From NCBI GenBank assembly GCA_963702835.1, contig OY969762.1, positions 1,364,001-1,428,000 of the forward strand: 64,000 nt of DNA. Reading direction: 5' to 3'. Origin of the DNA: JAFGAV01 sp041479055. GTDB taxonomy: Bacteria > Acidobacteriota > Aminicenantia > Aminicenantales > JAFGAV01. The translations under genes and the position numbers were made by a program. Positions 1 to 9,490 of this stretch are shown here, one piece after another; the stretch's first letter is position 1; every line of letters starts with the position of its first letter. A model generated the notes under the pieces. It saw only the letters and a program-made list of their open reading frames with translations, did not search any database and had not been told where the DNA came from.

Positions 1-693
1 GCATACGCCGCAGAAGTGTGCCGGGCCGCGGATGGAACCGCCGATATCGCTGCCCGGCGTGAGGTAGCCGATGCCGGCGGCGAGCGCTGCAGCACCCCCG
101 CCCGTCGAGCCGCCCGGGCTGCGGGAGAGGTCCCAAGGATTGTTCGTCTGCCCGAAGATGTCGTTGTAGCTCTGGTAATCGGAGAGCATGAACGGCACGT
201 TGGTCATGCCCAGCAGGACGGCGCCGGCGCGGCGAAGACGCTCGACCACGGCTGAATCCCTCGTAGGGATGTGGTCTTTGAAAGCAGGATTGCCGAAGGT
301 CGTTCGGACGCCCTTCACGTCAAAGGCATCCTTGATGGTGATTGGCACTCCGTGAAGCGGTCCGAAGAACCTGCCCTTGGCGCGGGCCGAGTCTGCTTCC
401 TTGGCGCGCGCGAGCGCCTCCTCTCGCATCTGAGTGACCACGGCGTTGATGCGCGGATTGATCGAATCGATGCGCTTGAACATGAGTTCAGTCAGCTCAA
501 GCGAAGAGATTTCACCGCGGCGGATCGCCTGGGCCACATCGACGGCCGAAGAAAACGGCAAGTCTTCAATGTGCGCCCCGCGCTTCGGCGCGGGATCAAC
601 CGTATCGCTAAGCTTCATGAAAGGTAATGCCGCCGCAAGGCCGGCTGTCTTATTAAGGAATTCACGACGGGAAAATCTATTTAAGCTTTTCAT
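1..693 (-). CDS. Amidase (amidase-signature family), Tat-exported, C-terminus cut by window edge
   Basis: The 231 visible codons start at an ATG behind a GGGAGG ribosome site and stay open to base 1. The N-terminus has a twin-arginine signal (SRREFL near residue 8, then an Ala/Leu-rich stretch). The amidase-signature fold follows: the catalytic Lys lies in TIKDAFDVKG, the Gly/Ser loop is GGSTGGGAAALAAG, and the nucleophile region is GSDIGGSIRGPAHFCG. Family members hydrolyse amides with a Ser-Ser-Lys triad. The substrate cannot be told from sequence; the Tat signal argues for a periplasmic enzyme rather than GatA. It lies 17 bp downstream of the TolB/amidohydrolase gene on the same strand, so the two are probably co-transcribed. 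Confidence 0.9.
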   Translation of the reverse strand, partial: MKSLNRFSRREFLNKTAGLAAALPFMKLSDTVDPAPKRGAHIEDLPFSSAVDVAQAIRRGEISSLELTELMFKRIDSINPRINAVVTQMREEALARAKEADSARAKGRFFGPLHGVPITIKDAFDVKGVRTTFGNPAFKDHIPTRDSAVVERLRRAGAVLLGMTNVPFMLSDYQSYNDIFGQTNNPWDLSRSPGGSTGGGAAALAAGIGYLTPGSDIGGSIRGPAHFCGVC

Positions 694-710
694 GGTAACC
701 TCCCGTGTGC

Positions 711-3710
711 CTATGGATTTCGGCTCGCTTGAGACTCACCGGCAACGCCCGTCTTCGATGGCACGCCGAGCTTATCGGGATCAAAGAGCCAGCCGCCCTT
801 AATCACGCGCCAGATCGCCTCGGTGTTATGAACGTCCTCCAACGGGTTGGCTTTAAGAATAACGACATCGGCGATCTTTCCCGCGGCCAGAGTTCCGAGG
901 TCGCCGACGCCGACCGCTGCCGCAGCCTCTTCGGTCGCCATCCGCAAAACCTCGAGCGGGGTCAAGCCCGCCTGCACGAAACGCGCCAGCTCCCAATGAA
1001 GCGCTTGGCCGGCGAAACAATCCGGTTCCGGGGAGCCTGTGCCCGCATGGAGTTTCACGCCGCGGCGGTGAGCCTCGCCGACACGAGCCAGCAAGTCGGC
1101 CACGTATCCACGCAGAGCAATATCATCCACTTTGCTATAGTAACTCCCATAAAGCGTCTCTCCGAAAGCCTGCTCCGTAATGAGCGACCGGAGCTTCGGG
1201 TCCGAAAGCTTTTCCGGTTCATCGCGCAGCAGCAAGGCGTCGGACCCGGAAAACGCCATCACCGGATCCCAGTGCGTGCCGGATAGCGAAAGCATCTGGA
1301 CGACATCGTCGTAAACCTGCTCGGCGTCGCCGTACTCCAGGAAAAAGCAGCCTAATGTGACCCCCTTGGTGATCTCCTCAACGTCCGCGACATTAGCCAC
1401 GACGGGAACGCCGAGCCGGCACGCCTCGTCCGCGACGGTACGCTGTAGCGGCCAAGACAATGAGACAGCCGCCACGCCGTAGAGCTTGATGAAATCGGCA
1501 CCCCATTCCTTGTATCGGCGCACATAATCTCGCGCAACCTGTTCATCGTAAATTTGCAGGAAGCTGTCTCCCCAATCGGGATGCTCTCCCTCAAACATCC
1601 CTCCCGAAAAGAAATAGCGCGGAACCGGGCCAGCGGAAAACTCCCCCCGGTCCCTCAGGGCGTTCATCCAGAAGATGCTACCCTCCATATCGCGAAGCGA
1701 GGTGACGCCGTAGGCAATGAAGGGAACGGGCTTGTAGCCGGCGGTGTAGGTATGGAAGTCAAACAGGCCGGGGATAGCGAACCTGCCGGTGCAGTCGATC
1801 AATTCGGAATTGGTAGGAATCTGATGCCCGCTCTCGGGACCGATCCAGGCGATTCTCCCCTGCTCGATGAGCATGCTCGTCGGCGGGCCGAAGCCGCCCG
1901 ATTCGAAATCCAGCACGCGCAGGCCGCGCAACAGGAGCGGCTTCGGCGTGAGCCGCGGCAACTCAAGTCGCACGGGGATTTGCTTGCGCCCTCCGCCCGC
2001 GAGCGGCTGCCGCCAGACATTGTTACCGGCGGAGTAGACCAGGGCCGAGCTGTCGTAAGTGAAGGCAAACGAATCTCCCCCTTGCGCGTTAAACTTGCGC
2101 ACCTGATCATCCGTAATAGGCGGGCTGCCGAAGGGAGCGATCCAAATCTCCTTATTGCGGCGGAAGGCCAGCCACTTTCCGTTCGGGGAGATCAGCCCGT
2201 CGCTGACGTGGCGCGACAGGCGCGTGAGCATTTCCTCCTTGCCTTTTTCTTTGAGCGACAAACGATACAATTCACCCGTCTCGGACTTATCAGACGTGTA
2301 GTACAGCCACCGGCCGTCGGCAGAAAGATGTGGGCATGGCGACCACTTGCCGAATTCAGTGAGCTGTTCCTTCTTGCCGTCGGCGAGGGATACGGACACG
2401 ACGTGGGGGGGATACCCGTACTCGGCCAAGATCAACTTCCGCCCGTCGCTGCTCCAACCGGGCTCCCAGTAGTACGTTCCCGAAACGATGGTGCGCATCT
2501 GCCGTGTCTTGAGATCGTAGGCTACGACCGATACCAGGCCTTCTTCGAACCGGAGAAAGGCCAGCCGGCTTCCGTCCGGCGAAAGCGAAGGGCAGTCTTC
2601 ATATGCGTCACCGGATGAGATGCGTTCCGCCTTGCCGCCCGCAAGCGGCTGCCGCCAGAGAAAGCCGGCGGCGCCGAAGACGAGCGTCTTCCCGTCAGGC
2701 GTGAGACGCGGCGTCATGATCGAGCGGGGCGCCGCCGAACCGCGAGCTAATGCGGCCGGAGACGGCGGCAAGGGTGTTCCAATTTCAAGCTTGACGTGGG
2801 CTTGGAGGGGTATGGCCAGACGCGCGCCTTCAGGGAGCTTAACTTTCCACAGGCGGCCGGCTTGTCCGAAGTAGAGTGTCTTATTGTCGGGCGTCACCGC
2901 GAAGCGAGAACGCCCGCCGGTGGCAGGCAGAACGGATCTCTCGACGCCGTCGGGTAGGGACATAAAGACGATCTCGTCGATCTGCACAAAAAAAGACTCG
3001 TTCACCTGGCGGCGGAAGTAAAGACCGTCTCTGGCAGGACTGGCAAGGACGCGACGAGCAAGACCGTCAATGGTGGCGAGGATGGTTACTTCACTTTGCT
3101 GACCGACTGCTTCCACCCGGGTTTTCCACCGTGAGGTCTTCTCCTTACGTTCGGCCACGGTCCAGGCCAGACGGCCGTCCGGCAGATAGAAGAGTGAGCC
3201 GAAGTCACGCGCCGGAGAGCTGATCGTTTCTGCTTCCCCGCCCTTCAAGAAAATACGCCGAACAACTGCGCTTTCCGACCTTGGATTTCTGGGTTCGAAG
3301 CATAGATACACAATAGCCTGTCCGTCGGGCGACCACGCGGGCCGACTGGCCCGAGCCTCAGTCGTCAGAGGCGATACCTGTTTCGAACCGATGTCCAGAA
3401 TGAAAATGTTGCTTTCACTGCCATCACGGTCCGATACGAAAGCGACGCGGGTGCCGTCGGGTGAAATGGCGGGGTCGGTATCGTAGTAAGGTCCGAAGGT
3501 GAGCTGCTCGGCGCTGCCGCCGGTGGCCGGGAGGCGGAATAGATGGCCGAGCATAGTGAAGATCAGGGTCTGCCCATCGGGCGTAACCGCTACGTCGGCC
3601 TGGGTGACTTGCCGCGTGTCGAACTCGATGGTTCGCACCTCTTGCATGCCGCGCAACGCGCTTACACTCAGGAACAACGCACACACCGCCAGTAAAAGCT
3701 GCCTTTTCAT
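711..3710 (-). CDS. TolB-type beta-propeller fused to an amidohydrolase-like domain with degenerate metal site
   Basis: Secreted protein of 999 residues. I chose the ATG at 3710 (MKRQLLLAV, then a hydrophobic signal peptide) because GGGAGG lies just upstream; a further in-frame start exists at 3731. Residues about 30-560 hold many PD40/TolB-like blades (recurring SPDG, TPDGKTL, SADGR). Residues about 600-985 resemble a metal-dependent amidohydrolase (GRFAIPGLFDFH, then FIKLYG). The metal ligands look lost: HxH reads HTY, the two later His positions read N (VVANVAD) and Y (FLEYGD), and the usual GTD reads GTG in HAGTGSPEPD. The carboxylated-Lys position in FIKLYG survives. Relatives are annotated as peptide or imide hydrolases, but this copy may only bind ligand. 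Confidence 0.88.
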   Translation of the reverse strand: MKRQLLLAVCALFLSVSALRGMQEVRTIEFDTRQVTQADVAVTPDGQTLIFTMLGHLFRLPATGGSAEQLTFGPYYDTDPAISPDGTRVAFVSDRDGSESNIFILDIGSKQVSPLTTEARASRPAWSPDGQAIVYLCFEPRNPRSESAVVRRIFLKGGEAETISSPARDFGSLFYLPDGRLAWTVAERKEKTSRWKTRVEAVGQQSEVTILATIDGLARRVLASPARDGLYFRRQVNESFFVQIDEIVFMSLPDGVERSVLPATGGRSRFAVTPDNKTLYFGQAGRLWKVKLPEGARLAIPLQAHVKLEIGTPLPPSPAALARGSAAPRSIMTPRLTPDGKTLVFGAAGFLWRQPLAGGKAERISSGDAYEDCPSLSPDGSRLAFLRFEEGLVSVVAYDLKTRQMRTIVSGTYYWEPGWSSDGRKLILAEYGYPPHVVSVSLADGKKEQLTEFGKWSPCPHLSADGRWLYYTSDKSETGELYRLSLKEKGKEEMLTRLSRHVSDGLISPNGKWLAFRRNKEIWIAPFGSPPITDDQVRKFNAQGGDSFAFTYDSSALVYSAGNNVWRQPLAGGGRKQIPVRLELPRLTPKPLLLRGLRVLDFESGGFGPPTSMLIEQGRIAWIGPESGHQIPTNSELIDCTGRFAIPGLFDFHTYTAGYKPVPFIAYGVTSLRDMEGSIFWMNALRDRGEFSAGPVPRYFFSGGMFEGEHPDWGDSFLQIYDEQVARDYVRRYKEWGADFIKLYGVAAVSLSWPLQRTVADEACRLGVPVVANVADVEEITKGVTLGCFFLEYGDAEQVYDDVVQMLSLSGTHWDPVMAFSGSDALLLRDEPEKLSDPKLRSLITEQAFGETLYGSYYSKVDDIALRGYVADLLARVGEAHRRGVKLHAGTGSPEPDCFAGQALHWELARFVQAGLTPLEVLRMATEEAAAAVGVGDLGTLAAGKIADVVILKANPLEDVHNTEAIWRVIKGGWLFDPDKLGVPSKTGVAGESQASRNP

Positions 3711-3752
3711 CAAGACCTCCCTTATAGACAAAGAGAAATTAGAGCCTTGAGG

Positions 3753-4775
3753 CTAAGCCCCTCGCAGCGAGGCGACCGCCTGTAGGTAGCGCCGGGCGAA
3801 AGCGGCCTCTTCCTCCCGTCCTGCGTAGTTCTCCGGCGGATCACCCCGGTACTCGTCCTTGAACCAGCGTACGGTTCGCTCGAGCCAGGCCGAAAAGGGG
3901 GTGGGCTTGAACCCCAGCTCTCGCTCGGCCCGCTCTACGGACAGTATGAACGGCCTCCGCGAAGAAAAGGGCGAGAAGCCGATCCCCAAACCCGCCTCCT
4001 CCAGGACCGGCCTCGGGATGTCCACCAGCTCAGGCTTAGCGCCCAATATCTGCGCGGCCTTAAGGACAAACTCGCGCAGGGTGATGATCTCCTTCTGGGC
4101 CAGGTTGTAGGCCCGGCCGAAGGAGGCGGGCCGGCCCAGGTTCTGAGCGATCGTCCGGACGACGTCGCCCTGGTAAACATGCGTGAAAGGACAAAGCCCC
4201 CCGTCCGGCAGGACGAGCGGCCGGCCGTCGCCGATCCGCAGTAAATAAGAATAGGCCCGCAGGGTGTAATCCCGTTCGCCCTCAATGACGGGCAAACGGT
4301 AGGCCGTCGCCGGAAAACCATGTTCCCGGTGGGCAGCGGACAACACCTCCTCGCACTGCCTTTTAAGAATTCCATAGAGCCACATCCCGTCGTTCTTGTC
4401 CGGCTTGGGACGGAGCTCCCGATCAAAATCCTCTTCGCTGATGGGGTTGGGATAATCTTTGGTGACGATGTATACCGCAGCGCTGCTGATGTGGATGTAG
4501 TGGCCGGTCCGTTCCCTAAAGGTTTCGATTGCCGACCGGCTGTCCTCTTCCCGGTAGGCGATGAGGTCCACCACTGCTTCATAGGTCCTCGGGCCCAACT
4601 TGCGGCGGAAATCATCGCGGTCCTGCCGGTCGCCCCGGATGCGCTTTACGCTCAGGCCGAAGTCGTCGGGAGTTTGGCCGCGGTTGAAGAGCGTGACTTC
4701 GTGCCCGTCCTGGAGCAGACGCCGGACGAGATGATAGCCCAGGAACCGGCTGCCGCCGATGACCAGGACGTTCAC
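3753..4775 (-). CDS. NAD-dependent epimerase/dehydratase (extended SDR family)
   Basis: 340 residues beginning with a Rossmann dinucleotide-binding loop (VLVIGGSRFLGYHLVRRLL, GxxGxxG type). The SDR catalytic elements follow: a Ser-containing strand HISSAAVY and a Tyr-x3-Lys motif YGILK near residue 135. The C-terminal part carries the substrate-binding extension usual in sugar-nucleotide epimerases. It is cytoplasmic, with no signal. The substrate is unknown; the closest resemblance is to CSP41-like or generic NAD-epimerase proteins rather than GalE. Its start overlaps the stop of the upstream VPS10-like gene by 4 bp, which suggests translational coupling. Confidence 0.85.
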   Translation of the reverse strand: MNVLVIGGSRFLGYHLVRRLLQDGHEVTLFNRGQTPDDFGLSVKRIRGDRQDRDDFRRKLGPRTYEAVVDLIAYREEDSRSAIETFRERTGHYIHISSAAVYIVTKDYPNPISEEDFDRELRPKPDKNDGMWLYGILKRQCEEVLSAAHREHGFPATAYRLPVIEGERDYTLRAYSYLLRIGDGRPLVLPDGGLCPFTHVYQGDVVRTIAQNLGRPASFGRAYNLAQKEIITLREFVLKAAQILGAKPELVDIPRPVLEEAGLGIGFSPFSSRRPFILSVERAERELGFKPTPFSAWLERTVRWFKDEYRGDPPENYAGREEEAAFARRYLQAVASLRGA

Positions 4776-7700
4776 AGCTTGTCGAGGTCGGGGATCTTGA
4801 GCGGCTCGGGAATGAGAACGTGCGGAATGCGGCTCGATTCCAGGGCCGAGTTCAGCTCATCGGCTGTGTCGGAAAAATATTTGTTCACACTATCCAGAAC
4901 CTCCCGAAATTCCATAACGAGTTCGCCGTAAAAAGCAACCTGGGCCGGGGTGGGAGCGGCGTTGACGCCGTCGATGGAGCTGAAGAGCGAAGAGATTCTA
5001 TCCAGGACCCGCGGCCCGCTGGCCGGCGCTCCCAGGGCCATTCCTCTGGAGGGCCGGGCGATTTCGTTCTGCAGGGCCGTGATCTTTTCCAGGTGGCTAT
5101 TTACGGCTTTGACCGTCGAGTCCTTCACGTTCCGGCCGAGCGCCTGGATTGTTTTTTTTCTTTCTTCCACCTGGCTTTTAAGCCCGTCGAAAAGACGCAG
5201 GGCGTCGTTGAGATCGGACTGCATCTCCAGGAGCCGCAGGGCGTAGCGATGCTGCAGGCGGAGATCTTCTTTGACCACGCTCAGGGTGGGGTCGAGGCCC
5301 ACTTCCACAGGTTTTTCAGCGACCAGGCTTCCTGCCGTAATCCTGACAGTGTAGGCGCCGGGAGGAACCTGGGGGCCGCGCGGCCCGGTCATAAAGACGT
5401 CCTCGACGGGCTGCGGCTCCTGACGGAGGTGCGGCCCGTCCGTCCTCAAGTCCCAGGCTGTCCTATTCAGGCCGGCCTCGGCGGGGCTCTGGGTCAAGGT
5501 CCGGACCGCTTTGCCCGAGCCGTCCAGGATCTCGATCTTCAGCGGGGTCTCCTTGGGCAGCTTATCTTTGAAATAATAAGTGATGAGTGCGCCATAGGGC
5601 GGGTTGGGCCCCAAGAATTGTGCGTCGCCGATGCCGTAGCGGGTGAATTTCTGGCTGAAACGGATAGCCGGCCTGATGTCGAACAGATAGAGGGGCTGGT
5701 CCAGGACCGCGGCGTTCAACTGCTGGAGGGGAGTGATGTCGTCGAGGACCCACAGGCTCCGGCCGTGAGTCCCCAGGATAAGGTCATTGTCCCGGAGGTG
5801 GATGAGGATGTCGTGGACGGCCACCGGAGGAAGGTTTTTGAGATGGAGCTTGACCCAATCCGTTCCTCCGCTGAACGAAGCGAACAGCCCGAGCTCGGTC
5901 CCGGCGAATATCAGGTTGGGGTTTTCCAGGTCCTCGCGGACCACCCAGACATAGGCTCTGTCCGGAAGGTTGCCCGTGATGTTCGTCCAAGTCTTGCCGA
6001 AATCCTTGGTCTTATAGATATAGGGATGAAGGTCGTCCAGCATATGCCGGTCGAAGGCGCAGAAGGCCGTTCCTGCATCGGTCCAGGACGGCTCCACGGC
6101 CGAAACGGAGGAAAACGGCGGGAGTCCGACAATGTTCCTGGTCACGTTCTGCCAGGCCTTCCCCCCGTCCTGAGTCACCTGGACGTTCCCGTCGTCCGTC
6201 CCGGCCCAGATCAGGCCGCGCTGAAAGGGCGATTCTTTAAGGCTGATGACGGTGCAGTGGAACTCCGCCGACGTGTTCTCGGTCCAAGCCGGGCCGCCGG
6301 CCGACTTCTGCTTTTCCGGGTTGTTGGTGGTCAGGTCGGGACTTATGATCTTCCAGGTCGACCCGAAATCGGCTGATTTGAAGACCACGTTCCCTCCCAG
6401 GTAAACCGTTTTAGGGTCATGGGGGGAAGCGACCAGGGGGGCATTCCAGTTGAACCGGTATTTGAGCTCCGACACGGGAGCGCCGTCGGCCCGCCGGGCC
6501 TGGGGGCTGACCCCCTGCTGCTCGCGGGTGCGCATATCGGTCCGCAGGACATTCCCCCCCTGCAACTCGCTGAGGAAGAGGTCGGGATTCTCGGGGTGGA
6601 CGACGACATGGAATCCGTCGCCGAAGCTGATCATGCGCCAGTCGTCGTTCATGATCCCGGCCGTTTCCCTGTTCCGGCCGGGTCCGTACCAGGTGCCGTT
6701 GTCCTGCAGGCCGCCGCCGAGATAGTAGAACGGTTCGCGGTTGTCGGCATAGATCTGGTAGAACTGGCCCACCGGAATGTTGTTGACGTACTGCCAGGTC
6801 TGGCCCCGGTTGAAGGAGACGGCTATCCCCCCGTCCTGGCCTTGCCACATCCGGGAGGGGTTGAGCGGGTCGATCCACAGGGCATGAAAATCCACATGGG
6901 TTGAGGCAGAGATGCGGCGGAAGGTCCGGCCGCCGTCGATGGACAGGGAAAGCCGGGAGGCCACGGCATAGACCCGATTCTCATCCGTCGGGTCGACTCG
7001 CAGGTCCGTATAGTAGAAACCGCGGGAGACGATGTCCCGCTCCTTGGAAACGAGCTGGAAAGTCTCCCCCCTGTCATCGGAACGATAAAGGGTCCCCTCC
7101 ATGGATTCGGCCATCACATAGACCAGCTGGGGGTTGGAGGGCGCCACCTTCACGCCGAGACGGCCTATCAGTTTGGGCAATCCTTTGGTCATCTTCTTCC
7201 AGGTCCGGCCGCCGTCCACGGACCTGAAAAGGCCGCCCTCCTCGCTGCCGCTGGAGAAAGTCCAGGGCTTCCGTTCGAATCGCCACATGGCGGCATAGAC
7301 GATATTGGGATTCTGGGGGTCGATGTCCAGGTCGGCCACCCCGTGGCGCTCGTCCAGGTAGAGAACTTTATCCCAGGTCTGGCCTCCATCCCGGGACATG
7401 AAGACACCCCGATCTTTGTTCGGCCCGAAAACATGGCCCAGGGCTCCGACATAGACCACCGACGGGTTTTTGGGGTTGATGACGATCCGGGTGATGGTCC
7501 GCGTGTCCTCCAGACCGAGATGGGTCCAGGTGGCTCCCCCGTCGGTGGATTTGTAAACGCCGTCGCCGAAGGAAACGCTGTTCCGGGGATTCCCCTCCCC
7601 TGTCCCGACATAGACGACTTCCGGGTTTCCCGGCTCCAGGGCGATATCCCCGATGGAAGCGACCGTCTGTCCGTCAAAGATCGGACGCCAGGTGACACCG

Positions 7701-7963
7701 GCGTCCGTCGTCTTCCACACTCCGCCCGAGGCGGTTCCCACATAGACTACGGCCGGGTTGCCCGGGACCCCCTCAATGTCGGCAATGCGGCCGACCATGT
7801 CGGCCGGGCCGATGTTCCGCCATTCCAGGCCGGCCAAGGCCGCCTCGCTGACAGCCTTCTCCTTAGAGCCTGCGGCTTTGTCCTGCGCTCCGGCCGCGGC
7901 CAGAATTGACAGGACAGTCAGGACGGCGAGGGCCGATCTCTCGATCAATCTTCTTGTGCTCAT
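4772..7963 (-). CDS. Secreted VPS10/sortilin-like BNR-repeat protein (glycosidase-like propeller)
   Basis: 1063 residues with a clear signal peptide (RSALAVLTVLSILAAAGAQ) and a good ribosome site (AAAGGAGT) before the ATG. Residues about 45-750 are built of BNR/Asp-box repeats (S-x-DGG-x-TW, for example STDGGATWTHLG, SRDGGQTWDKVL, TKDFGKTWTNIT), which fold as one or two beta-propellers as in xyloglucanases and sortilin. After residue 760 comes a beta-sandwich-like region, then a helical, probably coiled-coil segment around 915-970. Proteins of this type are common in Acidobacteria and Bacteroidetes and are often labelled glycosyl hydrolases, but activity is rarely shown. Here the function is inferred as extracellular binding or hydrolysis. 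Confidence 0.87.
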   Translation of the reverse strand: MSTRRLIERSALAVLTVLSILAAAGAQDKAAGSKEKAVSEAALAGLEWRNIGPADMVGRIADIEGVPGNPAVVYVGTASGGVWKTTDAGVTWRPIFDGQTVASIGDIALEPGNPEVVYVGTGEGNPRNSVSFGDGVYKSTDGGATWTHLGLEDTRTITRIVINPKNPSVVYVGALGHVFGPNKDRGVFMSRDGGQTWDKVLYLDERHGVADLDIDPQNPNIVYAAMWRFERKPWTFSSGSEEGGLFRSVDGGRTWKKMTKGLPKLIGRLGVKVAPSNPQLVYVMAESMEGTLYRSDDRGETFQLVSKERDIVSRGFYYTDLRVDPTDENRVYAVASRLSLSIDGGRTFRRISASTHVDFHALWIDPLNPSRMWQGQDGGIAVSFNRGQTWQYVNNIPVGQFYQIYADNREPFYYLGGGLQDNGTWYGPGRNRETAGIMNDDWRMISFGDGFHVVVHPENPDLFLSELQGGNVLRTDMRTREQQGVSPQARRADGAPVSELKYRFNWNAPLVASPHDPKTVYLGGNVVFKSADFGSTWKIISPDLTTNNPEKQKSAGGPAWTENTSAEFHCTVISLKESPFQRGLIWAGTDDGNVQVTQDGGKAWQNVTRNIVGLPPFSSVSAVEPSWTDAGTAFCAFDRHMLDDLHPYIYKTKDFGKTWTNITGNLPDRAYVWVVREDLENPNLIFAGTELGLFASFSGGTDWVKLHLKNLPPVAVHDILIHLRDNDLILGTHGRSLWVLDDITPLQQLNAAVLDQPLYLFDIRPAIRFSQKFTRYGIGDAQFLGPNPPYGALITYYFKDKLPKETPLKIEILDGSGKAVRTLTQSPAEAGLNRTAWDLRTDGPHLRQEPQPVEDVFMTGPRGPQVPPGAYTVRITAGSLVAEKPVEVGLDPTLSVVKEDLRLQHRYALRLLEMQSDLNDALRLFDGLKSQVEERKKTIQALGRNVKDSTVKAVNSHLEKITALQNEIARPSRGMALGAPASGPRVLDRISSLFSSIDGVNAAPTPAQVAFYGELVMEFREVLDSVNKYFSDTADELNSALESSRIPHVLIPEPLKIPDLDKL

Positions 7964-7984
7964 CCCAGACTCCTTTCGGCGCCC

Positions 7985-9415
7985 CTAGTCCGGGCGCTCC
8001 TCGAAGATCTTCCCCGGGTTCAATATCAATTGAGGGTCGAAAACCTTCTTGATTCCCCGCATCAGCTCCACTTGGCCCCGGTCAAGGGAGAACGACAGGA
8101 ACGGTTTCTTGACCAGGCCGATGCCGTGCTCGCCGGAGATGACTCCGCCCCTCAGCCGGCCGTCCCGGTAGAGCTCCTCCCGGACCTGTTCAAAGATCTC
8201 TTCTCCGGCCGCTGGGGGCAGGGGGACCGGGCGGCCGTCCTCCAAGCGGACTCTCATGATGTGGGTATGGACATTTCCGTCCCCGGCGTGGCCGAAGGTC
8301 GGCAGCCAGATTCCGAAGCGCCGGGAAAGCTCCAGGACCTTCCGGACATGTCCGGCGATCTCGGAGAGAGGAAGTGAAACGTCCAATATCTCTACGGTCT
8401 TGTCCTTGATGGCCTCGTAGATTTTGCTCCGGATGTCGAGGACCGCAGCCTGCTTGGCCGGAGTATCGGCCACATAGACGTCCAGGCCGCCGCAGGCCAG
8501 GCAAGCCTCGGCCGCCTCCTGGGACAGGCGGTCCAACTCATCCTCCGAGGGAGCGTCCAGGATGACCAGGAGATAGGCCTCTCCCTGGTCGGATGGCCAT
8601 TTTTTATTAAGATGGGCCTCCGCCGCTTGGATGACATCCCGTCCGACAAATTCCACGGCCAGCGGCAGGGACCGGCCGCGGAGGATGGGCGGCACGGCCT
8701 CCAAGGCGCGTATGATGTCCAGAAAAGGAATGACCAGAGAGCGGGTCACCCGCAACGGCTGCAAAAAGTGGATTACGGCCCGGGTGATGACGCCCAGCGT
8801 GCCCTCCGCCCCGATGAAAATCTGGAGGAGGTTATAGCCGGTGCTGCTCTTGACCAGCTTCCCGCCCAGGCGCAGGACATCGCCCGTGGCCAGGACAACT
8901 TCCAGGCCGCGGACATAGTTGCGAATGCCGCCGTATTTCAGGGCCCGGCTGCCGCCGGCGTTGGTCGAAATCAGGCCGCCGATCATGGCCCCCTCGTCGC
9001 CGGGATGAGGGGGGAAAGAGAAACCGGCCTCTTCCACGGCCCGGTTGAACTCGGCCAGAGTCAAGCCGGCCTCGACTTCAGCCGTCTGATTCTCCCGGTC
9101 CACCTCCACAACGCCGTTCATCAGCTCCAGGGACAGGACCAGCCCGCCGAGATGCGGCACGCAGCCGCCGCTCAGGCCCGTCCCCCCGCCGCGGGGCGTC
9201 ACCGGAACTCGTTCGGCCGAGGCCAAGCGCAGGATTTCGGCAGCCTGGGCCGTGCTCCGCGGCCGGACCACGGCTTCGGGCGAATGGGCGATCGAGCGGA
9301 CCGGCGACTCGTCGCGGCTGTAGGCCGCCAGCCGCTCCGGGTCAATGAGCACATTGGCCGGGCCGACGATCGATTCCAATCGCGAAAGCATCCCCCGGTC
9401 AACCTTTTTGTACAT
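7985..9415 (-). CDS. glcD: FAD-linked oxidase, glycolate/D-lactate dehydrogenase type (GlcD-like)
   Basis: 476 residues, the usual length of GlcD. The N-terminal FAD_binding_4 (VAO/PCMH) domain spans about 40-180 and includes VTPRGGGTGLSGG and the PHPGDEGAMIGGLISTNAGG segment that cradles FAD. The C-terminal FAD-oxidase domain (about 215-470) holds the metal/substrate motif HAGDGNVHTH and the closing EHGIGLVK. It oxidises a 2-hydroxy acid (glycolate or D-lactate), usually with partners GlcE and GlcF; no such genes are adjacent, so the electron acceptor is unclear. It is the first gene of the minus-strand block and ends 21 bp before the VPS10-like gene. Confidence 0.9.
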   Translation of the reverse strand: MYKKVDRGMLSRLESIVGPANVLIDPERLAAYSRDESPVRSIAHSPEAVVRPRSTAQAAEILRLASAERVPVTPRGGGTGLSGGCVPHLGGLVLSLELMNGVVEVDRENQTAEVEAGLTLAEFNRAVEEAGFSFPPHPGDEGAMIGGLISTNAGGSRALKYGGIRNYVRGLEVVLATGDVLRLGGKLVKSSTGYNLLQIFIGAEGTLGVITRAVIHFLQPLRVTRSLVIPFLDIIRALEAVPPILRGRSLPLAVEFVGRDVIQAAEAHLNKKWPSDQGEAYLLVILDAPSEDELDRLSQEAAEACLACGGLDVYVADTPAKQAAVLDIRSKIYEAIKDKTVEILDVSLPLSEIAGHVRKVLELSRRFGIWLPTFGHAGDGNVHTHIMRVRLEDGRPVPLPPAAGEEIFEQVREELYRDGRLRGGVISGEHGIGLVKKPFLSFSLDRGQVELMRGIKKVFDPQLILNPGKIFEERPD

Positions 9416-9490
9416 TAAAAACGCTCTTTGAGTGCTGAGAATCTTTTTTAAAACAACCCAGCCTCAAAGTCAAACAGGTTCGGAGGCTAG

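Noticed and set aside
4820..6376. 518-codon plus-strand ORF opposite the VPS10-like gene
   Set aside because: Antisense shadow; the minus strand has the signal peptide, ribosome site and BNR repeats.
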